A stretch of 64,000 nucleotides of DNA from Hyphomicrobiales bacterium (GTDB lineage Bacteria; Pseudomonadota; Alphaproteobacteria; Rhizobiales; Rhizobiaceae), in contig UBTA01000041.1 in the NCBI GenBank assembly GCA_900468065.1, forward strand, positions 62,001 through 126,000, written 5' to 3'. Each line of letters starts with the position of its first letter. Within the stretch, counting starts at the first letter, position 1. Position numbers and translations under genes: made by a program. Positions 35,776 to 44,769 of the stretch are shown piece by piece. Below the pieces are notes generated by a model. The model had not been told where the DNA came from, made no database searches, and saw nothing but the letters and a program-made list of their open reading frames with translations.

Positions 35776-35869
35776 GATAAGCTCGGTCGTCCTTGATTAT
35801 AGCAGCCGCGAAGTCGAGCCTTGAGTGGGATTCACACATGCCCGGGTTTGCGTGTTGCTTGGGTAGATT

Positions 35870-35883
35870 TTTCTATACCGAAA
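35870..35883. promoter_or_regulatory. Possible LysR operator, TTTC-N6-GAAA
   Basis: Inverted repeat TTTC-TATACC-GAAA in the MFS/LysR intergenic region, 63 bp before the LysR start. It contains the T-N11-A form (TN11A) expected of LysR boxes. Inferred from pattern and position only. Confidence 0.4.
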
Positions 35884-35945
35884 CCTTGACCATGACTGAA
35901 CTGGATGATTGAACATATCAGAGACAACAATTTCGGATCATTGCC

Positions 35946-36800
35946 ATGACCAGTTTGGACGTGGATGCCGTCCAGGCGTTCGTCACCATCGCCGATCTTC
36001 AAAGCTTCACCCATGCGGCCGAAGCGCTGGGCACCACCCAGGGCGCGATCAGCGTCAAGCTGAAACGTCTTGAGGACAGGCTCGGGCAGCGGCTTATAGA
36101 GCGTACGCCACGCTCGGTACGCCTATCGGCGCAAGGTGCTGTGTTCCTGTCGGGTGCCCGCGATTTCCTTGCGGCCCACGACCGTGCCGTGGCGGGCCTG
36201 TCCGCAGCCCGCCGTCGCTTCGGGCTTGGTATCGCCGCCCATGTGGCAGGGCCGGAGGTACCTGCGCTTCTGGCGCGGCTCAGCGCCCACGATCCCGGCC
36301 TGACCATCGAAGTCAGAATGGACCATTCGCGCTTGCTGCTGGACGCTTTCGATCGCGGGGAACTGGATGCAGCCATCATGCGGCGTGAAGACGACCGGCG
36401 TGATGGCGAGGTGCTGGGCCCGGAGCATTTCGGCTGGTTCGCCGCCCCGCAATTCGAGCACCGTCAGGGTGAGCCTCTACGGCTGGCGGCGCTTTCTCCC
36501 GCCTGCGGTGTCCGCGACATCGCCACCCGCGCGCTGGATTCTGTCTCTATGGCTTGGACGGAAGTTTTCCTTGGCGGTACATCTTCCATGGTAACCGCGG
36601 CTGTTTCGGCAGGCCTCGCCATCTCCGCCTTTTCCTGTCGCCTCGCCCCTCCAGGGACCGTAGAAGTCAGTCAACGTTTCGGCCTACCTCCACTGCCTTC
36701 TACCGAGATCGTGATGTTCTCCACGCTAACAGACACGAAATCCCGTGACGCACTACGAGCCCTTGCTGCCGCCTTCCGCGAACATCGGCCGGGTTCGTAA
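35946..36800 (+). CDS. LysR-family transcription regulator
   Basis: 284 residues. N-terminal winged helix (VDAVQAFVTIADLQSFTHAAEALG then TTQGAISVKLKRLEDRLG, the LysR helix-turn-helix) and a LysR substrate-binding fold (LTIEVRMDHSRLLLDAF, GELDAAIMRREDD). It should regulate the divergent MFS exporter in response to an unknown ligand. Start ATG 35946 fits the family start. Confidence 0.93.
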   Translation: MTSLDVDAVQAFVTIADLQSFTHAAEALGTTQGAISVKLKRLEDRLGQRLIERTPRSVRLSAQGAVFLSGARDFLAAHDRAVAGLSAARRRFGLGIAAHVAGPEVPALLARLSAHDPGLTIEVRMDHSRLLLDAFDRGELDAAIMRREDDRRDGEVLGPEHFGWFAAPQFEHRQGEPLRLAALSPACGVRDIATRALDSVSMAWTEVFLGGTSSMVTAAVSAGLAISAFSCRLAPPGTVEVSQRFGLPPLPSTEIVMFSTLTDTKSRDALRALAAAFREHRPGS

Positions 36801-36924
36801 CGAAGGGGCCCACCGCAGCCGGGTCCTAGCCCTTGGTCTCGGTAAGACCGGTCGTTCGATCCAGCCTGCTTCAATTGAGCTTCGCTGTCCTGCGGCGAAG
36901 GACATCAGCGACCCTACCCCCGCC

Positions 36925-37175
36925 TGTCGGCGCCTTGCCGACGATCCGGCGCCACATCGGTCGCAGGCTCGTCTTCAGGAACAAAGGCAGGATCGTTCGG
37001 GTCTAAGGTCGGCCCCGGCGTAGAGCGTCAACACTGACGTTGCGGGCAATGGTGTATATCCATATCGATGCTTGCCCCTGCCCGGATCAAACAGCTTTGT
37101 CTTCCTCCAAACAGTGAGCATGGCTTCCTGGCCATCTCTTCGACGAATACGCGATCGATGCCAATCGCCAAGAGA
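36925..37175 (-). pseudogene. Decayed ECF sigma factor
   Basis: On the minus strand QEAMLTVWRKTKLFDPGRG is the region 2.4 start of an ECF sigma factor. In a second frame SIWIYTIARNVSVDALRRGR continues it (the ECF WIYTIARN region), then LDPNDPAFVPEDEPATDVAPD. At least two frameshifts separate the parts, and no region 4 helix-turn-helix is found. It sits directly before the hipB gene on the other strand. Not functional as read. Confidence 0.6.
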
Positions 37176-37198
37176 GCGGAGTGGAGAGGAGAGCGAAT

Positions 37199-37498
37199 AT
37201 GTTAACATTTAATATGACGTCGCCCGCCGAAGTAATTGGCCGACTTGCGGAACGGATGAAGCGCCGCCGGATTGATGCTGGCTTTACTCAGAGAGATTTA
37301 GCTGCGAGGTCGGGCGTCTCCTATGGCTCTTTGAGGCTCTTCGAAGAAACAGGAAAGATCGCACTCGAATCTCTTGTGAAGATTGCCTTTGTCCTGGAGG
37401 CCGAACCCGAGTTCGAGCACTTGTTCCCGTCTCGGCCGCCGAAAACAATTGACGAGGTTGTCGAACGTCCGGTCAGGCAGAGGGTGCGCAAAAAATGA
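37199..37498 (+). CDS. hipB: HipB-like XRE antitoxin
   Basis: 99 residues. XRE helix-turn-helix: AEVIGRLAERMKRRRIDAGF then TQRDLAARSGVSYGSLRLFE, the Cro/C1 fold. Adjacent, overlapping in frame by ATGA-type coupling with the hipA remnant, it matches HipB, the DNA-binding antitoxin that neutralises the HipA kinase. Start ATG 37199, preceded by GGAGAGGAGAGC; a GTG six codons earlier also lies in frame. Its toxin partner is broken, so it may now act only as a repressor of its own promoter. Confidence 0.8.
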   Translation: MLTFNMTSPAEVIGRLAERMKRRRIDAGFTQRDLAARSGVSYGSLRLFEETGKIALESLVKIAFVLEAEPEFEHLFPSRPPKTIDEVVERPVRQRVRKK

Positions 37499-38248
37499 AG
37501 TTCAAGCAGGTTCGAAAAATGGGGGTCGTACTCGATCTTGAGGGAATCCAACGGAAGCTGGGAACCCTTGTGTGGAGCAGCGACGAGCGACGTGCCTATT
37601 TCGAGTACGCAGCGGAATTCTTGGCGGCCCCGTTGCTGGTGTCCCCGTTCAACCTGAAAACAAATCCGGGATTGATCGCGGCAGAGCGCGATCCGTTCGA
37701 CGGTCTCCATGGTCTGTTCAACGACAGCCTGCCAGACGGGTGGGGACGGCTTCTGCTCGATCGCTGGACGTCTGCACATGCATACTGCCAGCGGAATCTT
37801 GAATGCTAGCCACCGCCAAGCGTCGCTGAACTATGGTCAGCTCCATAAGCTTACGCAGATGATGACCCGTGACAGTTCTGAAGTCCTCCGGATGTTTCGG
37901 CATATGGTCTTCAACGTATATGCTCGGAACCGCGACGACCACGCGAAAAACCACGCATTTCTCATGACGGCGGACGGGCGATGGAGACTTTCTCCCGCTT
38001 GTGACCTCACTTTCTCTAACGGCCCCGCAGGGGAACATAGCGCGGACGTCGCAGGCAATGGGAGAACCCCCGGCTTGCGGGAGATTATGACCGTCGCCAA
38101 GGCAGCATCGATCTCAGAGCGTGACGCAAAGGATGTCGTGGATCAGGTTCGAAGTGCAATTGGTCTCTGGCCAAAGTTCGCCAAGGAGGTGTCGAAACCC
38201 CGTATAAGCGAACTTGATCGGATTCTAAATGGTAGGGGACGTGCTTAG
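37495..38248 (+). pseudogene. hipA: hipA toxin, internally deleted and frameshifted
   Basis: The first part (37495-37770, about 92 codons) is a HipA N-terminal domain (FNLKTNPGLIAAERDPFDGL, FNDSLPDGWGRLL). After a junction near 37770 the reading shifts frame and continues with the C-terminal kinase lobe: LHMHTASGILNASHRQASLN, FRHMVFNVYARNRDDHAKNH (the catalytic NRDDHAKN loop) and ACDLTFSNGPAGEHS. HipA kinases are about 430 residues; here about 245 remain, so roughly 170 residues including the ATP-binding N-lobe are missing. The protein cannot be made or work as read. Starts 4 bp before the hipB stop (ATGA). Confidence 0.8.
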
Positions 38249-38589
38249 GTACTGCGACAATTATGATAGTCGAGATGGGTTCGCGTCCAGCGTCGTCACG
38301 AAAACAAAAAAAACGGCGTTGACGAAGGTGTTCCTGGCCGGATGCGTACCGATAATGACTGCACACCTCGTTCACTCGAGAAAAGCCTGCAACCTCGATC
38401 ATCGGCTCCGTCGTCCTACTGCCTGTGGACGGCGGCCTTGCTTGAAGATCATGAGCGCAACGTTTCTTGAAAGTTGTTACGAGCCGCCAAGATGAACTCG
38501 TTGCGCTTCTCAGCCGTAGGCTACGGCTATCACAATTGCAGCCTGCCCAGTCAATTTACCGCCAGAAACCTGAAGACCCACAGTCTTTC
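38249..38589. other. Gene-free stretch
   Basis: About 340 bp between the hipA remnant and the 3' end of the chemotaxis receptor gene. Short frames only. No repeat or hairpin stands out. Confidence 0.5.
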
Positions 38590-40848
38590 TCAGAACTCCT
38601 CCCAGCTATCGGCGGAAGTAGCCACTGCGGTGGCGGTCGAATTTCGCGTAGAGAACGCCCGTGTCAGCTTATTTGCCATGCTGCGAGCGGGAGATGAGAA
38701 GGACGCGCCGTTAACCGAGCTTAACGCAACTGGTCTTCTCGTGGGCGTGCTTGGAGTTTCGTTAGCAACAGTGTTGCGGCCAAGCTGGAACTGACCCACG
38801 AGGTCCTTCAGCTTTGCAGACTCGGTTGCAAGCGTTGCTCCAGCAGCATTAGCCTCCTCAACCATTGCAGCATTTTGCTGTGTCACTTGGTCCATCTGAT
38901 TGACGGCAGTATTGACCTCCGCCAAGCCGATCGCCTGCTCCTTCGCAGAGGTTGCGATCGAGTCCATGTGCTGGTTCATAGTGACAATGAAGGCTTCGAT
39001 CGTTTTCAGTGCCTCGCCGGTTTGGCTAACAAGTTGGACACCGCTTTGAACTTCGCCTGTGGACGTCTTGATGAGATCCTTTATCTCCTTTGCAGCCTTC
39101 GCCGACCGTTGCGCAAGTTCGCGCACCTCCTGCGCTACGACTGCAAATCCCTTGCCCGCGTCGCCTGCACGGGCGGCTTCAACACCGGCGTTCAGGGCAA
39201 GCAGGTTCGTCTGAAACGCGATCTCGTCGATAACACCGATAATGTTGGAGATTTCATTCGACGAATGCTGAATCTTGCTCATCGCATCAACAGCATTGCT
39301 AACCACTCTCCCTGACTGGTGCGCACTGTCGTTAGCCTGAACAGCTATGGCGCGGGCTTCCTCAGCGCGTTTTGACGAGTTACTGACATTTGCTGTGATC
39401 TGGTCCAGGGCCGCAGCAGTTTCTTCAAGCGAAGCTGCTTGCTGCTCCGTACGCCGCGATAGATCATCTGCGCTGCTGCTAATTTCGCGCGAACCGCCCT
39501 CGATCGATGCCGTGGCGCTGGCTACTGACGCAAGCGTCGTACGAAGCTGTTCAACAGCCCCATTAAAATCGGCGCGCAGGGTTTCGAAGTCTTCCGCAAA
39601 ACGTTCAGTCAACTGGAAGCTGAGGTTTCCGGACGCCAGATGTTTCAGTCCGTCAGCAAGACCACTGGTGGCTTGGGTCATTGCCTCGGCCCGCAGACGT
39701 TCTTTCTCCGCATTACGACGGCGCTCGTCATCGCTGAGGTTGCGTTGCTGCGCGGCTTCAGCTTCAAGCTCTTGGGTGCGAAGCGCATTATCTTTAAAGA
39801 TCTGTACTGCTCGTGCCATCGCACCAATTTCATCCCGGCGAGCGCCTCCCTCGATCTGAGCCCCCAGGTCCCCGCTGGCTAATCTGGACATCGTGCCCGT
39901 TATGCGACCGACGACCCCTGCCAGCGCTCTTGCAAAGAAGAAGAAACCGAGGAGCGACAGCAGCGATACAATCGCAGTGCCGACAATCGACGTCCAAAGA
40001 GCATGGTTGGCGCCCGACACAATTGACGTCACATTTGATGCGACTTCCAAAACGCCGATTTTTTGGCCAGAAAAGTTGGTGAGAGCAACAGCATTGACGA
40101 TAAAGCTGTCTTCACCACTCGAGACCTGCTCATCGGTAAAGCTGCCGTCAAATGCGGCCTTGACTGCCTGTTCGGACAGGTGAGATTCGCCGCCGGTTGC
40201 AGCTTGCACCGAAAACTTTCCATCCACCAACACATGAACGGTGATCTCGCCACCAATCCTGCGTGCGAGGGGTTCAAAATATGCGTTCGTCAACCCGGTA
40301 CCGACATCGACGACGCCAACGGTCTTCCCATCTTGAACAATTGGCGCTGACGCAAACATCGCGACAGCCGACTTGCCCGGCTCTATCCCGGCAACCAATT
40401 TGCCAGTTGTGAGTGCCTCGACCACCGTCTTGCGTCGACCTCTCAGATCGTCGCCAAATTTCTCTGGTGTATGGATACGCGCAATTGCTGTGCCGTTCGC
40501 ATCGACGAAGGTCAGGTTTTGCAGCCCACCGGTTTCCTTGATGCCAGGCATGGAGCCGCTGAACTGTGAAATCAATGTGTCCCGGGCATTGGATACGACC
40601 AGCGGAGCGATATCCGGTTCGCCGGCAAGTGCAAGCGCTAAAGCTGATGCCGCCTTTTGCTGGGCCGCCATATCTGTTTCGATGAGGGCCAGATCTCCAG
40701 CGGTCTCTCGCTGCAAAGCCTCGGAGTTCGAAACCGATTGCCGATACCAGGCGCTACCGCCGATTGCGACACTTGAGAACAGCACAGCCGCAAACCCGTA
40801 GGCGGTTATGGTAACCCACAAGGGTCGTGTGATCTGCGGCTGTGCCAT
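38590..40848 (-). CDS. Methyl-accepting chemotaxis protein with CheR/CheB tether
   Basis: 752 residues. TM1 (LWVTITAYGFAAVLFSSVAI), a periplasmic sensor of the single/double Cache type (NLTFVDANGTAIARIHTPEK, KTVGVVDVGTGLTNAYFEPLAR), TM2 (LWTSIVGTAIVSLLSLLGFFF), HAMP, then a second HAMP-like repeat and the signalling hairpin (IDEIAFQTNLLALNAGVEAA then RAGDAGKGFAVVAQEVRELA). It ends in DSWEEF, an xWxxF-type pentapeptide that can bind CheR or CheB. Ligand unknown. Start ATG 40848. Confidence 0.93.
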   Translation of the reverse strand: MAQPQITRPLWVTITAYGFAAVLFSSVAIGGSAWYRQSVSNSEALQRETAGDLALIETDMAAQQKAASALALALAGEPDIAPLVVSNARDTLISQFSGSMPGIKETGGLQNLTFVDANGTAIARIHTPEKFGDDLRGRRKTVVEALTTGKLVAGIEPGKSAVAMFASAPIVQDGKTVGVVDVGTGLTNAYFEPLARRIGGEITVHVLVDGKFSVQAATGGESHLSEQAVKAAFDGSFTDEQVSSGEDSFIVNAVALTNFSGQKIGVLEVASNVTSIVSGANHALWTSIVGTAIVSLLSLLGFFFFARALAGVVGRITGTMSRLASGDLGAQIEGGARRDEIGAMARAVQIFKDNALRTQELEAEAAQQRNLSDDERRRNAEKERLRAEAMTQATSGLADGLKHLASGNLSFQLTERFAEDFETLRADFNGAVEQLRTTLASVASATASIEGGSREISSSADDLSRRTEQQAASLEETAAALDQITANVSNSSKRAEEARAIAVQANDSAHQSGRVVSNAVDAMSKIQHSSNEISNIIGVIDEIAFQTNLLALNAGVEAARAGDAGKGFAVVAQEVRELAQRSAKAAKEIKDLIKTSTGEVQSGVQLVSQTGEALKTIEAFIVTMNQHMDSIATSAKEQAIGLAEVNTAVNQMDQVTQQNAAMVEEANAAGATLATESAKLKDLVGQFQLGRNTVANETPSTPTRRPVALSSVNGASFSSPARSMANKLTRAFSTRNSTATAVATSADSWEEF

Positions 40849-40977
40849 GGATGCTCCATCTGTAAACGTGAAGCATACATATCTCCGAAATTCGGAAAGA
40901 TTTTATAAACACTAACGGCAGAGCTCTGGCAGGTCCAGGGGACTGCTCGCGGCCAAAATGTTGACGCCCGTGTCGCG

Positions 40978-41150
40978 GTGGGTCAGCAGACCTCGATACC
41001 AATCTTCAACGACCTCTTTGCCCCCTGCCATGCGACGCTATCGCGTGTTTCCGGCGAGTTGGAACTGACCGGGGCGCTCCGCTATGCCATTTCGCGTCGT
41101 GCCATATTCGAGCGCTTCCCGACGATGCCCACGTCGCGCTCGAGGGCTAC
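40978..41150 (+). pseudogene. IS66-family transposase remnant
   Basis: QQTSIPIFNDLFAPCHATLS and RVSGELELTGALRYAISRR match the C-terminal part of IS66 transposases (TLSKVSGKSELAxAIRYALSRW). A frameshift follows: in the next frame DDAHVALEGYG takes the place of the usual DDGHVxIDNNxAER. No terminal repeats are seen around it. It is a small decayed scrap. Confidence 0.5.
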
Positions 41151-41217
41151 GGAGGGGTGCCGCCTGAACAAGACGTCATCGCGCGCCGATACGACACACA
41201 ATCCAAAGTCGACCTGA

Positions 41218-41541
41218 CGTGATGCATGTCGCAATCTGCGCATAGCCCGAATCGAGAAATTCCAGCCTCACCGGGTCTTCACCGGTGACGGGGTCCTATT
41301 CTTTCCCTAGTCCGCAACGGCATCTTTGTGTCTGCAGGAATGTGGGTGGCCCACCGCCAAGGGTCATTTCATCTTGCATTGCGGGAGAAATGCGGATTAT
41401 AGACAATGCAATCACCACGGACCCGGTGAAATTCCGGGTGGCTCTTCTGGCCGCCGATCCGTCAGACAACGCAAGACCCGCATGCCAAATATGTAAGCGC
41501 TGCGACAAGCGCGTTGGCGATGCTTTGCGAGTACCCCTCAT
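41218..41541. other. Gene-free stretch before SulP
   Basis: About 320 bp. One hairpin (TCACCGG-GTCTTCA-CCGGTGA, 41268-41288) lies here. It should contain the SulP promoter. No supportable gene. Confidence 0.45.
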
Positions 41542-43008
41542 ATGCAATTTTCATCCATCCGCCGGGATTGGTCCGCCAGCCCCTCGCGCGAGATGCTTGC
41601 AGGAGCAGTCGCGACATTTGCGCTGATCCCGGAAGTCATCGCCTTTTCTTTCGTTGCCGGCGTCGACCCGCAGGTCGGCCTGTTTGCTTCGTTTGTGATC
41701 GGCATCGTCATCGCGTTCACCGGCGGGCGCCCCGCGATGATTACTGCCGCCGCAGGCTCTGTCGCGCTGGTTGCAGCACCTCTGGTTCACGCACACGGGC
41801 TGCCTTATCTGTTCGCCGCCGGTCTTCTAGCAGGCTTATTCCAGATCCTGTTTGGGATGTTGCGCCTTGGCGTTCTCATGCGGTTCGTTTCAAACTCGGT
41901 CCGCACCGGCTTCGTCAATGCGCTGGCCATCCTGATTTTTGCGGCTCAGCTTCCACATATCATCGGTGGAGACTGGATTGCCTATGCCATGCTGGCCGCA
42001 GGACTGGCAGTCATCTACGTTGTTCCCAGGATCACGAGGGCAATTCCTTCGCCGTTGATCTGCATCCTTGTCCTTACCGTTGCCTCGATTGCCTTTCGGC
42101 TTCCGGTTATGACCGTTGCCGACCTCGGGAAACTGCCGGACACTCTTCCGATCTTCAGCTGGCCCGCAGTTCCGCTGACTTTTCAAACGCTGGCAATCAT
42201 CGCCGGACCAGCGCTCGCCATCGCCATGGTCGGCCTGCTTGAATCCATGATGACGGCCAGCGTTGTGGACGACCTGACTGGCACTGCGAGTTCGAAGAAC
42301 AGGGAGTGTACCGGCCTCGGCATCGCCAATGCTACAGCCAGCCTGTTCGGCGGCATCGCGGGATGCGGCATGATCGGCCAAACCGTCAGCAATGTAAAAT
42401 ACGGTGGACGCGGCCGTCTCTCCACTCTGTTTGCGGGCGCCTTCCTGCTGGTTTTGATGGTCATGCTCAAGCCATGGGTTTCCCAGGTTCCCGTGGCCGC
42501 CTTGGTTGCCATCATGGTGATGGTGTCGATCGACACGTTCGACTGGTCTTCACTGCGATCGGTAATCATTCATCCCAAGATATCGAGTGCCGTCATGGTG
42601 GCGACCGTTCTCGTGACCGTGTTCAGCTCCAATCTTGCACTGGGCGTAACGGTGGGCGTACTTCTGAGCGGTGTATTCTTCACGTTTAAGGTTGCCCGCC
42701 TGCTACGGGTGGAAACGAAGGCCGATGCGCAGGCTGGCCGCGTGTCGTATCGCGTAGCTGGTCAAGTGTTCTTTGCATCCTCTGACATCTTCATCGAGGC
42801 GTTTGACATTCGGGATGCTGTGGGCATGACGGTTCTGATCGATGTGACGGAAGCACATTTCTGGGACATCACCGCAGTCGCAGCACTCGACAAGGTGGTC
42901 CAACGATTCAAGGCCCACGACATCCCAGTGGATGTCGTGGGCCTAAACCAGGCGAGTTCGGCGCTCATCGGAAGCGTAGACAGATTGATGAAGCTGAAAG
43001 AGGCTTGA
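41542..43008 (+). CDS. SulP-family anion transporter with STAS domain
   Basis: 488 residues. Inner-membrane SLC26/SulP permease (sulfate, bicarbonate or dicarboxylate): ATFALIPEVIAFSFVAGVDP, LFASFVIGIVIAFTGGRPAM, RFVSNSVRTGFVNALAILIF, GLLESMMTASVVDDLTGTAS, then about 10-12 helices and a cytoplasmic STAS domain at the end (VLIDVTEAHFWDITAVAALD). SulP carriers are long (about 500-600); this one has a short STAS. Transported anion not assignable. Confidence 0.92.
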   Translation: MQFSSIRRDWSASPSREMLAGAVATFALIPEVIAFSFVAGVDPQVGLFASFVIGIVIAFTGGRPAMITAAAGSVALVAAPLVHAHGLPYLFAAGLLAGLFQILFGMLRLGVLMRFVSNSVRTGFVNALAILIFAAQLPHIIGGDWIAYAMLAAGLAVIYVVPRITRAIPSPLICILVLTVASIAFRLPVMTVADLGKLPDTLPIFSWPAVPLTFQTLAIIAGPALAIAMVGLLESMMTASVVDDLTGTASSKNRECTGLGIANATASLFGGIAGCGMIGQTVSNVKYGGRGRLSTLFAGAFLLVLMVMLKPWVSQVPVAALVAIMVMVSIDTFDWSSLRSVIIHPKISSAVMVATVLVTVFSSNLALGVTVGVLLSGVFFTFKVARLLRVETKADAQAGRVSYRVAGQVFFASSDIFIEAFDIRDAVGMTVLIDVTEAHFWDITAVAALDKVVQRFKAHDIPVDVVGLNQASSALIGSVDRLMKLKEA

Positions 43009-43373
43009 GCCGAACCGACGGTTGCCGAGCTCACTTGTTGCCGCATCAAAACGCTGAGGCTCTCGTTCAGGATCTCATTATCCCCTCAAACGCGTTTAAG
43101 AGCTCGGATGAAGACCTTTGCCACCTTCAGGGCTATAGCGTGCATTTTTAAGAATATGGACATGATCAAGCTCCGGGTTCGCGACCGGAGCCTTAGAACG
43201 TCTCAGGGCGGAAAAGTGTCCCGCGCCAACTATCTAGAAGCTACGACATGACTTGTGTCCCAATCTGACGCATTTGACCGCTTCCCGAAAGCAGCTGCTG
43301 AAAATAGTGCAGGTCACGTAGCAAGGATATGCCTCCGCCTTGATCACGATCATTATCTCCCTAGATTCCATGC
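43009..43373. other. Gene-free stretch, with one hairpin
   Basis: About 365 bp between SulP and the diguanylate cyclase. A perfect 7-bp hairpin GCTCCGG-GTTCGCGA-CCGGAGC (43170-43191) is a terminator candidate. The rest should contain the cyclase promoter. Confidence 0.45.
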
Positions 43374-44654
43374 ATGGACGCTGAGCGCACCACATATCCC
43401 GATGTATCGGTCAGAGCGCCCTCTGGGATATTTACCGGAAGGTTGAGTTCCGCCACTGTCGAACAAGTCGAGCGCCTTTTGAGTGGCCGCACGCGGGATA
43501 TCTTCCTTGATGGCGAACTGGCCGATCTTTTCCGCGAACGCTCCTGGCGGCAGACTGCGAAGATTGTCCGCGCCTGGATGGTTTGGGTTATCGTACTCGA
43601 CGTACTGACATTGGGTCTCAACGCCATCTTGCTACCGACCCCAACCGTGACGTCGATGCTTCTTCCGGCGTCGATCCTTCCGCCGGCCGCTCTTTTCGCC
43701 GCGATAGCATTTCGCAAGCCGCACGCCCGATGGTTGGAGGGAGTATTCATCCTTACAAGCATGTTCCTGATCCTGCTTTCCGTTGCTCTCGTGGGCGTTA
43801 ACGCCGGCGGTGAGTTTTACGAGCGGCACTTGACGATCACGCTCTTTGTGGCCGTCACGGCCATTGTAATTTTCCCCATTCCGCTCAGTTGGGCGATGAC
43901 GATCGCAGCTTATGCCCTCGGGCTTTATCTTGTGTTCCAGCTGCGAAATCCAGACATCCAAGCCGGGAGTGCTCTGGCAGGCACATTGTTCTTCGCGAGT
44001 GGAGTGGCCGCAACCCTCGTTGCCCGACGCACCGCGACCATCCTCGCACAGAAGACTTTCCTGCTTGAATTACGTGATCGAAGTCGGCTTGTTAATCTAG
44101 CCGATGCTAATGCGCGGCTTGAGCTGTTGGCGCGCACCGATCCACTCACGGGTGTCGCCAACCGGCGTTCAATGATGGAAATTCTCCATCGTTTTTGGGA
44201 GGACGATCATGCGCGCCCCACGGGTGCGGCCGTCTTAATGTGTGACGTTGACGATTTCAAGCGCCTCAATGATAATCTGGGCCATGCTGAGGGGGACCGG
44301 TGTCTGGTGAAAATTGCCGGCATCATCCAAAGCTGCATGAGCGACGAGCTAGACCACGTCGCCCGCTACGGAGGCGAGGAATTCCTGGTTTTTCTCCCTG
44401 GCTCTGGCGAACAGGAGGCCGGGGAGGTCGCTGAGCGTATTCGCGGCCGGGTAGAAACTGCATCCCTTCCCAACCCTACATCTCGTGTTGTTCCTTATGT
44501 CACCCTTAGCATTGGAGTATCGACGATGGGGAAAGACGGCAAACTTGTGTCGGCGGAGGAAATCCAGCGCCAGGCGGATGCAGCCCTTTATCGTGCGAAA
44601 GAGAGCGGCCGCAACTGCGTGAAGGTCCATGTTTCAGGTGACCATCTCGATTAA
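43374..44654 (+). CDS. Membrane diguanylate cyclase, GGDEF domain
   Basis: 426 residues. About six N-terminal membrane helices (residues about 60-230, for example FVAVTAIVIFPIPLSWAMTI) are followed by a GGDEF domain: TDPLTGVANRRSMMEILHRF, AAVLMCDVDDFKRLNDNLGH, HVARYGGEEFLVFLPGSGEQ with the active GGEEF, and VTLSIGVSTMG. It makes c-di-GMP from two GTP. No obvious RxxD inhibitory site is seen before GGEEF. c-di-GMP often controls exopolysaccharide, so it may affect the adjacent glycan island (position only). Start ATG 43374; the upstream ribosome site is weak. Confidence 0.92.
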   Translation: MDAERTTYPDVSVRAPSGIFTGRLSSATVEQVERLLSGRTRDIFLDGELADLFRERSWRQTAKIVRAWMVWVIVLDVLTLGLNAILLPTPTVTSMLLPASILPPAALFAAIAFRKPHARWLEGVFILTSMFLILLSVALVGVNAGGEFYERHLTITLFVAVTAIVIFPIPLSWAMTIAAYALGLYLVFQLRNPDIQAGSALAGTLFFASGVAATLVARRTATILAQKTFLLELRDRSRLVNLADANARLELLARTDPLTGVANRRSMMEILHRFWEDDHARPTGAAVLMCDVDDFKRLNDNLGHAEGDRCLVKIAGIIQSCMSDELDHVARYGGEEFLVFLPGSGEQEAGEVAERIRGRVETASLPNPTSRVVPYVTLSIGVSTMGKDGKLVSAEEIQRQADAALYRAKESGRNCVKVHVSGDHLD

Positions 44655-44661
44655 CCAAAAG

Positions 44662-44691
44662 CCCCAGTGGCCTGTTCCAGGCCATGCGGGG
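44662..44691. terminator. Hairpin between convergent genes
   Basis: TGGCCTG and CAGGCCA pair around TTC, with CCCC and GGGG as outer arms. Lies between the end of the diguanylate cyclase and the end of the PfkB kinase gene. Confidence 0.5.
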
Positions 44692-44769
44692 TTAGGTCCG
44701 GAATTGGTAATGCTGCGATTGGCCCCTTGAATGGATTAAAACCGGCGGCGCAGTTGCCCCAAGATGAAC

